Assembly (NCBI GenBank): GCA_937922705.1
Contig: CALAIW010000023.1
Span: 90,225 to 154,224, forward strand
Length of the DNA: 64,000 nt
Direction of reading: 5' to 3'
From: an uncultured bacterium
GTDB taxonomy: Bacteria; Atribacterota; Atribacteria; Atribacterales; Caldatribacteriaceae
Shown here: in pieces, positions 1 to 9,514 of the stretch
Layout: each line of letters starts with the position of its first letter
Numbering within the stretch: position 1 is the stretch's first letter
Translations under genes and position numbers: made by a program
The notes under the pieces: model-generated
The model's database searches: none
Told to the model about the DNA's origin: nothing
What the model saw: only the letters and a program-made list of their open reading frames with translations

Positions 1-197
1 TTGGATATCCCGAAAGCACAGGATACACTGGCATGGTGCAGACGGTGGCAAATCCCATGTTTTCTACTGCTTGTGGACTTTTGCAACTTGCTGTTCTTGA
101 GGCGACTTCAAAGAAGCGTCTTAGCCTTTTTGATAGTTTTCAGCGGACAAGGTTGTGGTTTGTAGAGCGCCTTAAGGATTACTTTATGATAGAGTGA
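1..197 (+). CDS. ftsA: Cell division protein FtsA, C-terminal fragment (truncated at window start)
   Basis: Open frame from nt 3 ending TGA 195-197: [33 protein letters not shown]...LKDYFMIE; FtsA-like C-terminus directly upstream of ftsZ. Confidence 0.7.
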   Translation, partial: GYPESTGYTGMVQTVANPMFSTACGLLQLAVLEATSKKRLSLFDSFQRTRLWFVERLKDYFMIE

Positions 198-210
198 AGG
201 GGAACGGGGG

Positions 211-1278
211 TTGGGAAGAATGGCTTCAAGACACAAACAGCCGGTAAACGGGGAGGTTAAAATAGAGGTTATTGGTGTGGGAGGAGGCGGCGGAAACGCA
301 ATTAATCGAATGATTGAGGCAGGGCTCCAGGGGGTCACCTTTGTGGCTATTAACACCGATCTTCAGGTACTTCGCCGCTCTCAGGCAGACATTAAGCTTC
401 AGATTGGAGCTAAACTCACCCGGGGGCTTGGAGCTGGTGCGAATCCTGAGGTTGGAAGAAAAGCAGCAGAAGAAGACCAGGACAAAATTTTTGAAGTTCT
501 TGAAGGGGCCGATATGGTTTTTATCACCGCCGGTATGGGTGGAGGAACAGGTACAGGAGGAGCACCGGTAGTTGCCCGTATCGCTAAGGAGCTTGGTATT
601 CTCACTGTTGCAGTGGTGACAAAGCCCTTTTCTTTTGAGGGGCCTCGGAGGATGCGTCAGGCAGAGGAGGGTATCGCCCTTTTACGCCAGTATGTTGACG
701 CCCTCATAGTTGTTCCCAATGATCGCCTTCTCAGTATTGCCAATAGTTCTATCTCGCTTCAGGAAGCCTTTCGCATCGTGGATAGTGTCCTGCTTCAGGG
801 AGTTCGGGGGATTACGGATCTTATCACTGTTCCTGGGATCATAAACCTCGATTTTGCCGATGTGCGGGCAATTCTTGAGAATGCTGGTACATCTCTTATG
901 GGGGTTGGACGAGCTTCAGGGGAACACAAGGCAAAAGAGGCTGCTCGAATGGCAGTAGAAAGCCCACTTCTTGAAGTTCCCTTCTGCGAAGCGAAGGGCA
1001 TTCTTTTTAACGTTACTGGCAGTCCAAACCTTACCCTCTGGGAAGTGCGTCAAGTAGCAGAGATCATTGGAAATGCTGCCTCAGAGAGGACGAATATTAT
1101 CTTTGGTGCGGTTATTGATGAATCACTTCGAGATGAAATTGCAATTACCGTCATCGCTACAGGCTTTGATGTTCCTCCTCAGGAGACAAAGGATGGAGAG
1201 TCTTCAGATCTTTCAAGTACCTTCCCTTTTGAGGACCTCGATGTTCCGGCATTCCTTCGAAAGACGAGGGAGAAGTGA
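211..1278 (+). CDS. ftsZ: Cell division GTPase FtsZ (TTG 211 or ATG 220 start)
   Basis: Tubulin signature [16 protein letters not shown]7-loop-like [12 protein letters not shown]-terminal conserved peptide [10 protein letters not shown]. Confidence 0.98.
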   Translation: MGRMASRHKQPVNGEVKIEVIGVGGGGGNAINRMIEAGLQGVTFVAINTDLQVLRRSQADIKLQIGAKLTRGLGAGANPEVGRKAAEEDQDKIFEVLEGADMVFITAGMGGGTGTGGAPVVARIAKELGILTVAVVTKPFSFEGPRRMRQAEEGIALLRQYVDALIVVPNDRLLSIANSSISLQEAFRIVDSVLLQGVRGITDLITVPGIINLDFADVRAILENAGTSLMGVGRASGEHKAKEAARMAVESPLLEVPFCEAKGILFNVTGSPNLTLWEVRQVAEIIGNAASERTNIIFGAVIDESLRDEIAITVIATGFDVPPQETKDGESSDLSSTFPFEDLDVPAFLRKTREK

Positions 1279-1284
1279 ACGCTG

Positions 1285-2886
1285 GTGGTTTGTGAGCAAG
1301 GTCTTGCCCTTCCCCGAAGTGGCCAATATGGTCTTGCACTGTGTTTTCCTGGGCCTTACAGTCTCGGCATGGCGCATCTTGGATTTCAGTCGCTCATACG
1401 TTTGCTTTTCGAGACTCCCGGATGGTGGGGAGACAGGTTCTTTGCTGATACCGGTTCCCGATCTGTAGTGTTTCGCTTGCCTCTTGGCAACTTTCACGTT
1501 GTTGCTTTCTCTCTTTCTTTTGAACTTGATATCTTTCCCTTCCTAATAATGCTTAAAGAGGGGGGCATTCCACTCTACACCAAAGATCGGAAAAGAGAGC
1601 ACCCTTTTGTTCTCCTTGGTGGTCCAGTTGTTACGCTGAATCCCGAGATTGTAGCCCCTTTTGCTGATGCTTTAGTTATTGGAGAAGCGGAGGCTGTCCT
1701 TCCACGGATTCTTCAAACGTGGAGTACTCTTCGGTCTCGGGGAGCTTCTCGAGAGGAAATGTGGCAGGCACTTGCGCATATTCCTGGTGTTTACGTTCCT
1801 GAGCTTGTTGTACCCCTTTACAAGGGTGGAGTTATCAAAGAATTTGCCGCAGAAATGCCGCTTCCTGTATACCGCCAGTGGACAGATGTCAGTGCTTTTG
1901 AAACCCGAACCTTCGTCTATACCCCTTTATCTCATTTTCAGCGCACGGCGCTTGTTGAGTTAAACCGAGGATGTCGGTATCGTTGCCGGTTCTGTGCCGG
2001 GCGCTGCATCTATGCACCACTTCGTCATAGACCACTTGATTTTGTCCTCGGTATGATTGAAAACGTTCTCCCTTGGCAGCCGGAGAAAATTGGTCTTGTG
2101 GGTTCAGATGTTCTGAGCCATCCTGAAATTAAGGATATTCTTCGCTGGATTATACGCCTTGGAAAAAAGGTAACGCTTGCTTCCCTTGTGGGAAGGGACT
2201 TGTATCAGGAAGGAGACTTTCTTGTGCTTTTTCGTCAGGGAGGTCTTGAGACGGTCACCCTTGCTCCGGAGACAGGGGACGAAGTGTTGCGTCGCTTCCT
2301 TGGAAAAGGACTCTCTAACGATGAGTGGATAGACCTTGTGGAGGAGTGCCTTAAACGAGGCTTTTCGAGAGTTAAGCTCTACTTTATGCTTGGGAAGCCT
2401 AATCGTGCATCTTGTGAAGCAGACATTGCATTTCTCCGCCGCCTTGTGGAACGCACCCAGTCTCCAAATCGCCTCTTTGTTTCCTATAGTTTCCTCGTGC
2501 CCAAACCGCATACCCCCCTTGAAAATCTTGAAGTTACGCCTTTTAGGGAATGGAAAAGGGAAAAGGAAATCTTTGAAAGGGAGCTCCGAAAGCTTAAAGT
2601 TCCTTTCTCTGGGGAAAGCCCTCGCAGAGCATGGGTCGAGCTTATCCTTGCCCGGGGAGATCGGCTCCTTGCTTCTTGTCTTCCCGAGCTCCTTGAAGGA
2701 GAGAAGTTTCTCTCTCTCCCTGCTTGGCGAAAGATTTTTGCACGCCTTTTTCGGGACGCGGATGAATGGCCAAGGCTTCCTTGGAGAGAGGGACAAAAAC
2801 CATGGCAGGTGGTCCATCTTGCGAATTCTCGGCAGCGTGGCGAAAAATATCGAACGGGTTCGGGAGACCATTGTTACCTTCTGTGA
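1285..2886 (+). CDS. Radical SAM protein with N-terminal B12-binding-like domain (resembles the TIGR03960 group)
   Basis: LCFPGPYSLGMAHLGFQSL N-terminal motif; CRYRCRFC = Cx3Cx2C radical SAM motif. Confidence 0.8.
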   Translation: MVCEQGLALPRSGQYGLALCFPGPYSLGMAHLGFQSLIRLLFETPGWWGDRFFADTGSRSVVFRLPLGNFHVVAFSLSFELDIFPFLIMLKEGGIPLYTKDRKREHPFVLLGGPVVTLNPEIVAPFADALVIGEAEAVLPRILQTWSTLRSRGASREEMWQALAHIPGVYVPELVVPLYKGGVIKEFAAEMPLPVYRQWTDVSAFETRTFVYTPLSHFQRTALVELNRGCRYRCRFCAGRCIYAPLRHRPLDFVLGMIENVLPWQPEKIGLVGSDVLSHPEIKDILRWIIRLGKKVTLASLVGRDLYQEGDFLVLFRQGGLETVTLAPETGDEVLRRFLGKGLSNDEWIDLVEECLKRGFSRVKLYFMLGKPNRASCEADIAFLRRLVERTQSPNRLFVSYSFLVPKPHTPLENLEVTPFREWKREKEIFERELRKLKVPFSGESPRRAWVELILARGDRLLASCLPELLEGEKFLSLPAWRKIFARLFRDADEWPRLPWREGQKPWQVVHLANSRQRGEKYRTGSGDHCYLL

Positions 2887-3529
2887 GAGAGCAAGAAGGA
2901 ATCCAGAAGAAGTACACATTGTGGCCGTTACTAAGGGGGTCTCTCCGGAGCTTATGGAAGAAGCACTAGAGTGTGGAATACGTGCTTTTGGAGAAAACCG
3001 GGTTCAGGAAGCTTTAGCAAAGATGTCACTTTTTTCAAAGAGAGATGTTACCTGGCATTTCATCGGTCGAATGCAGAGGAATAAACTGAAAAAAATCGTT
3101 ACCCACTTTCACTTTGTACATTCCCTTGACCGGGAAGACTTTGGGAGCGTGATGGCAACGTACCTGGGAAACTTAGGGAAGAAAGCATATCCGGTCCTTG
3201 TGCAGGTAAATCTGACAGGAAAGGCAACCCAGGGAGGGGTACAGGAGGAAGAACTTCCAGAGCTTCTCCGAAAGCTTGCTGGTCTTCCAGAGATTCGTGT
3301 TGTGGGGCTTATGACCATTGGTCCTCTGGGTGGAAGCGAAGGAGAAATTCGGCGAGTGTTTCGCCGGCTTCGGGAACTTCGAGACATGGTGAATGATATG
3401 GCCGTGCCTGGAATTGTGCTTACCGAGCTTTCCATGGGTATGAGTGACGATTACCATTTGGCAGTTCTTGAGGGAGCGACAATACTTCGCCTTGGACGAG
3501 CAATCTTTGGGGAGAGGAGAACACCATGA
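2819..3529 (+). CDS. yggS: YggS/PROSC-type pyridoxal-phosphate homeostasis protein
   Basis: VAVTKG..., FGENRVQEA, WHFIGRMQRNK, LSMGMSDDYHLAV; start inferred (TTG 2819) inside the upstream gene. Confidence 0.93.
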   Translation: MRILGSVAKNIERVRETIVTFCERARRNPEEVHIVAVTKGVSPELMEEALECGIRAFGENRVQEALAKMSLFSKRDVTWHFIGRMQRNKLKKIVTHFHFVHSLDREDFGSVMATYLGNLGKKAYPVLVQVNLTGKATQGGVQEEELPELLRKLAGLPEIRVVGLMTIGPLGGSEGEIRRVFRRLRELRDMVNDMAVPGIVLTELSMGMSDDYHLAVLEGATILRLGRAIFGERRTP

Positions 3530-4323
3530 AGAAGAACATTCTCTTTTTTGGATGTGGCAATATGGGTAGTGCCTTAGTTCGGGGTCTTGTCCGGGATGGA
3601 TGGCATGGAAAATACCATTTTCTCCTTTTTGATAAGGTTAGGGAACGGGCACAAGATCTTGCCACTTCGTGTAACGTAACCTGGGTTGAAGATCCTCTTC
3701 TCTATCCTCCTCATTTTGTCTTCTTTGCCGTTAAGCCTAAAGATGTACCGGAAGCGGCTTCGTATCTTTCGTCTTGGAGAGAAGGGATTCTCGTTTCAGT
3801 TGTGGCTGGTCTATCCGTGAAGGAGCTCAAGGAGTACTTTTCTGCACCAATTGTGCGGGTCATGCCCAATCTCTGTGTAGAGGTTGGCGAGGGTGTTGTT
3901 CCAGTACATTTTTCTCAGGAAGTGCCGGAAGAGCATCGTGAGGAACTTCTTTTTCTTTTTGCTTCTTTGGGGTGGGTGTTTGAAGCAGCGGAAGAAGAAC
4001 TCAGCCTTCTCACTGCTCTGAGTGGGAGTGGCCCAGGGATTGTTGCTCGTTTCATCGAGGGGCTTATGGATGGAGGGGTAAAGATTGGGCTTCCCTGGGA
4101 GAAGAGTTTACGCCTTGCGGTACAGACGGTTCTTGGAACAGCGCTCCTTTTAAAGGAAAGGAGAATGCATCCTGGAGTTTTGAAGAATCTCGTTGCCTCT
4201 CCAGGAGGGACGACCATTGCTGGGCTTCACGTTCTTGAAAGGGCAGGTTTTGGAGGCATCCTTATAGAGAGTGTAGAAGCGGCGTATCGGAGAATTACAG
4301 AGCTTTCTGAGAAAGTGAGGTGA
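3526..4323 (+). CDS. proC: Pyrroline-5-carboxylate reductase
   Basis: FGCGNMGSALVRG Rossmann motif; ALSGSGPG; C-terminal VASPGGTTIAGLHVLE. Confidence 0.95.
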   Translation: MKKNILFFGCGNMGSALVRGLVRDGWHGKYHFLLFDKVRERAQDLATSCNVTWVEDPLLYPPHFVFFAVKPKDVPEAASYLSSWREGILVSVVAGLSVKELKEYFSAPIVRVMPNLCVEVGEGVVPVHFSQEVPEEHREELLFLFASLGWVFEAAEEELSLLTALSGSGPGIVARFIEGLMDGGVKIGLPWEKSLRLAVQTVLGTALLLKERRMHPGVLKNLVASPGGTTIAGLHVLERAGFGGILIESVEAAYRRITELSEKVR

Positions 4324-4820
4324 GTAGTTTGCCGCTGAAGCCAGAAGATATTGCTGAGGCAGAGTTTAGCCGATCGTTCCGGGGGTATAACGAAGAAGAA
4401 GTTCGGGAGTTTCTTGAGGAAGTGGCAGAACAGGTTGCTTCAATCCTTGAAGAAAATAGAGAACTTCGCCGAAAGCTTGCAGAAATACAGACTCAGCTTG
4501 AGGAGTGGAAAAGGCAGGCAGAAGTCGAAAAGGAGCTTGCTCGACGAGAGTCGCAAATGATTATCAAGGAAGCTCAGCTCAAGGCTCAAAAGATTGTGGA
4601 TGAAGCACTGGAGAGAAAGCGAGAAATTGAGGCTTCGTACCGGGGTCTTTTTGAAAAGTATCGATTATTCCAAATTCGCTTTAAGTCTCTTTTGCAGACT
4701 TTCATGGAGAGCCTGGAAAAGGAGGGCCTTAAAGAAGAGATGCCTGAAGAGGGTGGTAGTACCGAGGTTGTTCGTTTCTCCTTCCAGGACCTTCGCAACG
4801 AGGGCAAGATTGGGAAGTGA
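4320..4820 (+). CDS. divIVA: DivIVA domain protein
   Basis: LKPEDIAEAEFSRSFRGYNEEEVREFLEEVAEQV followed by coiled coil; ftsZ-cluster context. Confidence 0.93.
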   Translation: MSSLPLKPEDIAEAEFSRSFRGYNEEEVREFLEEVAEQVASILEENRELRRKLAEIQTQLEEWKRQAEVEKELARRESQMIIKEAQLKAQKIVDEALERKREIEASYRGLFEKYRLFQIRFKSLLQTFMESLEKEGLKEEMPEEGGSTEVVRFSFQDLRNEGKIGK

Positions 4821-4824
4821 CGCA

Positions 4825-5283
4825 GTGGGGAAAGTTGTCTTTCTCCTTTTCTGGTTTCTTGGTGTCGTCCTCGACCAGGCCACAAAGTGGTGGGCTGAAA
4901 ACTCCCTGAAAAATGGGGCCATTGTTCTTGTTCCGGGCATTCTGAGACTTCACCTGCGGCAGAACTTTGCCAGTGCTTTTGGATTGCAGTTTCTTAACCG
5001 CTCGCAACATATGGTTGTAACCTTTGGGGTGACGGTGTTGTTTCTTTTCCTTTTTCTGAAAAGAGCTCGCAGACCATTTGTGCTCTACCTGGGGGGTTCC
5101 CTTTACCTTGCTGGAGCCTGGGGAAACCTTGTGGATCGCCTTTGGCGAGGGTATGTTGTTGACTTTATCGAGCCTTCCTTTTGGGCGACTTTCAACGTAG
5201 CCGATGTCCTCATTGTCGCCGGCGTTGTGAGTATGATATGGGGCCTTTTGTGCCATGAGGAGAGAGAAAATTCTTGTTTATGA
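4825..5283 (+). CDS. lspA: Lipoprotein signal peptidase II
   Basis: FLGVVLDQATKWW, RQNFASAFG, AGAWGNLVDRLWRGYVVDFI, FNVADVLI; GTG start inferred. Confidence 0.93.
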   Translation: MGKVVFLLFWFLGVVLDQATKWWAENSLKNGAIVLVPGILRLHLRQNFASAFGLQFLNRSQHMVVTFGVTVLFLFLFLKRARRPFVLYLGGSLYLAGAWGNLVDRLWRGYVVDFIEPSFWATFNVADVLIVAGVVSMIWGLLCHEERENSCL

Positions 5284-6163
5284 AGGGTTTCAACGAGTCG
5301 ACGCGTGGTTGCACCAACACTTTCCTCAGCTCTCTCGATCCTTTCTTGCCCGGATGGTGCGGGAAGGGCGTGTCCGTCTGAACAAAGCTGTTCTTCGAAA
5401 ACCAAGTACTGTTGTTCGTCCAGGAGATCTTCTTGAAATCTTCTGGCCACAGGAAAGCGATCTTTTTGTTCCTCCGGAACCGCTTCCTGTTGATTGCATT
5501 TACGAGGACGATCACGTATTCCTTCTTAACAAAAGACCCCATATGGCAGTGCATCCTGTTTCCCCTTTTCAAACTGGGACTCTGGTCAACGCTCTTTTGT
5601 ACCTTCGTGTTCCTCTTGCTCAGTATGGTGCTCCTTTACGCCCAGGAATTGTACACCGCCTCGACAAAGAAACCTCAGGTATTATGGTAGTGGCAAAATC
5701 TGATCTTGCTTATGTAGAGCTTGTTCGAGCCTTTAAGAATCGGGAAGTTTACAAAGAGTACCTGGCAATTGTGGAAGGGGAGGTGCAGGAAGCATCGACT
5801 ATTTCTCTTTCTCTGGGGCGTGATAGGAAAAATCCCTTGCGAATGACGGCCCGAAAAGAGGGAAAGGCAGCGATAACCGAAATCGTTCCCCTTGCTGTTC
5901 GGGATGGGTTTTCTCTTCTTCTTGTGCGACCTAGAACTGGTCGAACGCATCAGATACGAGCCCATTTGAGTCTTCTGGGTACTCCTATTCTTGGAGATGT
6001 GCTCTACGGAAGTCAAAGAGGACGTAGTCTCTTCCCTCGTTGTGCTTTACATGCTTTTACCCTTGCCTTTCGGCATCCAGCTTCAGGAAGGTGGATGACC
6101 TTTGCTGCTTCTCTTCCTTTGGATATGCGGGAATTTGTTGCTCATGTTTTCCAAAGGTCCTGA
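5255..6163 (+). CDS. rluD: RluD-family 23S rRNA pseudouridine synthase with S4 domain
   Basis: S4-type N-terminus; GIVHRLDKETSGIMVVAKS; GRTHQIRAHLSLLG. Confidence 0.96.
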   Translation: MRREKILVYEGFQRVDAWLHQHFPQLSRSFLARMVREGRVRLNKAVLRKPSTVVRPGDLLEIFWPQESDLFVPPEPLPVDCIYEDDHVFLLNKRPHMAVHPVSPFQTGTLVNALLYLRVPLAQYGAPLRPGIVHRLDKETSGIMVVAKSDLAYVELVRAFKNREVYKEYLAIVEGEVQEASTISLSLGRDRKNPLRMTARKEGKAAITEIVPLAVRDGFSLLLVRPRTGRTHQIRAHLSLLGTPILGDVLYGSQRGRSLFPRCALHAFTLAFRHPASGRWMTFAASLPLDMREFVAHVFQRS

Positions 6164-7788
6164 GGATACAGAGGGGTGACCCGAATCGTCTCCTCGTTGC
6201 GGTAGATAGTCTTTCCCCCTTCTTTTGCCGGAAGGAGTCGAAGATTTTTCACTTGGGTACACACAACGTCAACTTTCCCTTCTAAGCGACCTGAGGAAAA
6301 ATATGCGGCAAGTTGGGCTGCCTTTACGATGTCTTCATCGAAAGCTTGAGGTGCAAACACCTTTACGATGACATGAGCTCCCGGAAAGTCCCGGGTATGG
6401 AGCCAATAATCATTTCGAGAGGCAATTCGTACAAGAACACGATTTGCTCGAGCGTTTTTTCCCACCCATATCTCATTTCCCGAGAGTGTCTTGAAGCGGA
6501 GAATGCCTCCTGGAGCTTTTTGAGGTGTTGCGTCTTCAGGAAGGATGGGGGATTGTTCAGGATTCTCAAGAAGGGCTTGTATTTTCTCGAGTCGTGCCTT
6601 AAGTTCTTCGCGTGCCTCCAAAAGCCTTGTTCTCCTCTCCCGCATTTTCCGGTACTGTTTGAAATACTCTTGCATGACCTCGCTAAGGGAGCAAGAAGAT
6701 GGAAGTGCAATAAAGACCTCCTCGGGGAAAGGAGTTAGAAAGTTCCGAACACGTATTCCCTCTTCTGTTTTCTCAAGGATTTCAAGGTAAGGAAACATCT
6801 TAAGGAGTTCTCCTTTAAGGCGCAAAAGCTCTACATTCTCTTCTTGGGGGATAAGCTCTTCAATTCTTTGAATTTCCCTGGTAATAAAGTCGAGATCCTC
6901 TTTGAGTTTCTTTTCCCAAAGTTTTTGCTGAGCTCTCTCTAAAACGTATTCCCGAAAAGTAAGGAGGAGAAACGCCATGGCTTCATTGAGGGAGGCAAAA
7001 GAATAAGGAGAAGAAGGGGAAAAGGATGATAGGTATTCCCAGAAAACCCCAAGGGGTTTATCGTCACTAGCAAGAAAGACCAAAAAGGAGCATTCTCCCA
7101 GGAGTGGCTTTACAATCCTTTGGAATGCATCCTCCTTGCCAAAGCGTTCAGCAAGTTCTGCGAAGGCTCCAGCAAGAAAGGGCCCAAAGCCATCGAGGTT
7201 ACGGAGACACCATTGGGCAAGGTCATAGGTCTCGGGGAAGGTAAGCTTTTTAGAGAACTCAAGGGGGTCAAGCCTTTCGCGCTGTGGTGGAGGGGTATAG
7301 GGAAGACCAGGAAGGACGCTTCGGAAGCGATTTTCTTCCGGAGGAACAGAGCGAAAGGCACCGAGGATTGTCCTCTGGGCATCGTTCCTTGTAAGGATGC
7401 AGTTCACGTTTCGACCGGTGAGTTCAAGCAGGCATATAAATTCTGTTTCTTTCCCCCAGAGGCCTGGATTATAGATTACCATCTCAATAACCCGGTCCCA
7501 GCCCATTTGCCTAAAGGATATGATTTTCCCTCCCATGAGGTATTTGTAAAGGAGCTTTTGCCAGGAAGTTCTTGGGGGATTGCCCTTTTCTGCAGATGGG
7601 AGGAGGGCAATAGCGCTACACTCCGGATGCATGCTTACAAGGAGACTCTGGCCTTTTGAAGGGCCAAAAAGGTCGATACTCACTTCCCAGTCGGTGGGAA
7701 ATGTTACCTTCTGGATTTTCATGCCTATAATGTCTTTCTCAATTTCTTGAACTAGCCGGTGTAGGGCAAGGCCTTCCAGTGTTTTCAT
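6142..7788 (-). CDS. rqcH: RqcH/NFACT (FbpA-like) ribosome-associated quality control protein
   Basis: NFACT-N start MKTLEGLALHRLVQEIEKDIIGMKIQKV; NFACT-R: VGKNARANRVLVRIASRNDYWLHTRDFPGAHVIVK. Confidence 0.93.
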   Translation of the reverse strand: MKTLEGLALHRLVQEIEKDIIGMKIQKVTFPTDWEVSIDLFGPSKGQSLLVSMHPECSAIALLPSAEKGNPPRTSWQKLLYKYLMGGKIISFRQMGWDRVIEMVIYNPGLWGKETEFICLLELTGRNVNCILTRNDAQRTILGAFRSVPPEENRFRSVLPGLPYTPPPQRERLDPLEFSKKLTFPETYDLAQWCLRNLDGFGPFLAGAFAELAERFGKEDAFQRIVKPLLGECSFLVFLASDDKPLGVFWEYLSSFSPSSPYSFASLNEAMAFLLLTFREYVLERAQQKLWEKKLKEDLDFITREIQRIEELIPQEENVELLRLKGELLKMFPYLEILEKTEEGIRVRNFLTPFPEEVFIALPSSCSLSEVMQEYFKQYRKMRERRTRLLEAREELKARLEKIQALLENPEQSPILPEDATPQKAPGGILRFKTLSGNEIWVGKNARANRVLVRIASRNDYWLHTRDFPGAHVIVKVFAPQAFDEDIVKAAQLAAYFSSGRLEGKVDVVCTQVKNLRLLPAKEGGKTIYRNEETIRVTPLYPQDLWKT

Positions 7789-7797
7789 CGTTCCTCG

Positions 7798-7827
7798 TTG
7801 ACACCTTTATGTGATTTCCAATAATAT
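7798..7827 (+). promoter_or_regulatory. Predicted sigma70-type promoter for yicC-gmk-rpoZ-coaBC
   Basis: TTGACA 7798-7803, 18-nt spacer, TAATAT 7822-7827, in the divergent gap between rqcH and yicC. Confidence 0.5.
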
Positions 7828-7865
7828 AGTGGCAAGTTTTTTCTTCGTAAAGGAGTACGCCCTCT

Positions 7866-8738
7866 ATGCGGAGCATGACTGGATTCGGGTATGCGGAGGG
7901 GAAAGGCGCTTTGGGGGCATATCGCGTATATGTAAAAGGTGTGAACCACCGTTTTCTGGATATTGCTCTTCGTCTTCCTCGGGAACTCTCCCTTTGGGAA
8001 GAGAAAATTAGTGGGATAGTGCGTCAGTATGCATCTCGGGGAAAGATTGAACTTCGAATAGATTTTGAACCCTCCGAAGGAGCATTCACGGTTACAGTTG
8101 ATACCTCTCTTGCTTGGGCATACCTTAAAGCCTTGAAAGAGCTCTCTGAGGCTCTTTCCCTTCCTTTTGAGCCGCGCGTTGAGTGGTTTCTTGAAATCGG
8201 AAATATTGTAGAAATTCGAGAGGATACGGGTGTCTGGCTTGAAGAATGGGAGAAATTTTCTCCCATTCTCCATAGTGCCCTTCAGTCGTTTCTTGCTTAC
8301 CGGATGGAAGAGGGTAAAAAGCTTTGTGCTGACTTGCGTTTGCAGCTTGCCGAGGCAGAAGCAAAGTTGCAGAGTATTGAGGAAAAGTCGGGAAAGGTTC
8401 GAGAATACTACTTCGAGAAGCTCCTCAAAAAGGTTAGAGAAGTCGTGCCTCAAGAAAGGGTAGATGAGGCTCTCCTTCTTCAAGAGGTTCTCTTTTATGT
8501 GGATCGCAGCGATATTCATGAGGAAATAGTTCGGCTTAAAGCTCACCTTGGGAGAGCACGGGGTCTTTTGGAGCAGGATGGAGTTATAGGGCGGGAATTT
8601 GAATTTCTCCTTCAAGAAATGCACCGGGAGATAAACACTATTGGTTCCAAATCGCTAGACAGTGAAATATCATCGCTTGTGGTGGACATGAAAACCATTC
8701 TTGAGCGGATGCGAGAACAGGTTCAAAACGTGGAGTAG
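7866..8738 (+). CDS. yicC: YicC family endoribonuclease
   Basis: MRSMTGFGYAEG start; C-terminal EMHREINTIGSKSLDSEISSLVVDMKTILERMREQVQNVE. Confidence 0.96.
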   Translation: MRSMTGFGYAEGKGALGAYRVYVKGVNHRFLDIALRLPRELSLWEEKISGIVRQYASRGKIELRIDFEPSEGAFTVTVDTSLAWAYLKALKELSEALSLPFEPRVEWFLEIGNIVEIREDTGVWLEEWEKFSPILHSALQSFLAYRMEEGKKLCADLRLQLAEAEAKLQSIEEKSGKVREYYFEKLLKKVREVVPQERVDEALLLQEVLFYVDRSDIHEEIVRLKAHLGRARGLLEQDGVIGREFEFLLQEMHREINTIGSKSLDSEISSLVVDMKTILERMREQVQNVE

Positions 8739-8740
8739 CC

Positions 8741-9313
8741 ATGGCTGGCCTTCTTTTTGTTATTTCGGGACCATCAGGGGTGGGCAAGAGTACGTTGCGG
8801 AAGGAAGTTATGAAGCAGTGCAGTGGACTGAAGTACTCTATCTCTTGTACAACTCGTCCTCCCCGTCCAGGAGAGGAACATGGGGTAGACTACTATTTTG
8901 TGACGCTTGAGGATTTCGAAAAAATGAGGGATGCAGGCGAATTTATAGAATGGGCAAAGGTTCACGGGAACTACTACGGTACGCCGCGCCGTCCCATAGA
9001 GGAGTGGCGAAAGGAAGGTTTTGACGTCATTCTTGAAATTGATGTTCAAGGAGCACTTCAGGTTAAAAGGAACTGTCCAGAAGGAATTTTTATCTTCGTA
9101 GCTCCTCCCTCTCTTCGGGTCCTTGAAGAACGGCTCCGTAAACGCAATACTGATCAGGAGGATGAGATTCTCCTTCGGATGACCAACGCTAACCTTGAGA
9201 TGCAGTGTATTAAAGACTACAATTATCTTGTGGTCAATGACGTCTTTGAGGAAGCGGTGCGGTGTCTTTGTGCTATCATTACTGCCGAGCGTTGTAGGAT
9301 TCGAGAGAGGTGA
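8741..9313 (+). CDS. gmk: Guanylate kinase
   Basis: FVISGPSGVGKSTL; SCTTRPPRPGEEHGVDYYFV. Confidence 0.98.
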   Translation: MAGLLFVISGPSGVGKSTLRKEVMKQCSGLKYSISCTTRPPRPGEEHGVDYYFVTLEDFEKMRDAGEFIEWAKVHGNYYGTPRRPIEEWRKEGFDVILEIDVQGALQVKRNCPEGIFIFVAPPSLRVLEERLRKRNTDQEDEILLRMTNANLEMQCIKDYNYLVVNDVFEEAVRCLCAIITAERCRIRER

Positions 9314-9319
9314 AATCCT

Positions 9320-9514
9320 GTGTTTTCCATCGACGATCTGGTAAAGAAGACAGGTAACGCTTATATACTTTCCCTTGTTGTGGCCCGGCGTGTTCGCCAG
9401 CTTAATGAGGGTGCTCATCCTCTTGTTGAACTCAAAGAACCCCACAAGCCCCTTTTTATTGCGATTCGCGAAATTCTTGAGGATAAAATTCAGTTTGAAT
9501 TTGCTGAAGAGTGA
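9320..9514 (+). CDS. rpoZ: DNA-directed RNA polymerase omega subunit
   Basis: Small acidic protein SIDDLVKKTGNAYILSLVVARRVRQL between gmk and coaBC. Confidence 0.9.
   Translation: MFSIDDLVKKTGNAYILSLVVARRVRQLNEGAHPLVELKEPHKPLFIAIREILEDKIQFEFAEE

Noticed and set aside
2104-2919. 271-aa minus-strand ORF opposite the radical SAM gene
   Set aside because: Antisense to a well-supported gene; low-complexity translation rich in K/F/S with no recognizable motif. The same reasoning covers the other long antisense ORFs (e.g. 10068-11372, 18365-19324, 55017-55904).
7120-7659. 179-aa plus-strand ORF opposite rqcH
   Set aside because: Lies fully antisense to RqcH, whose motifs are clear.
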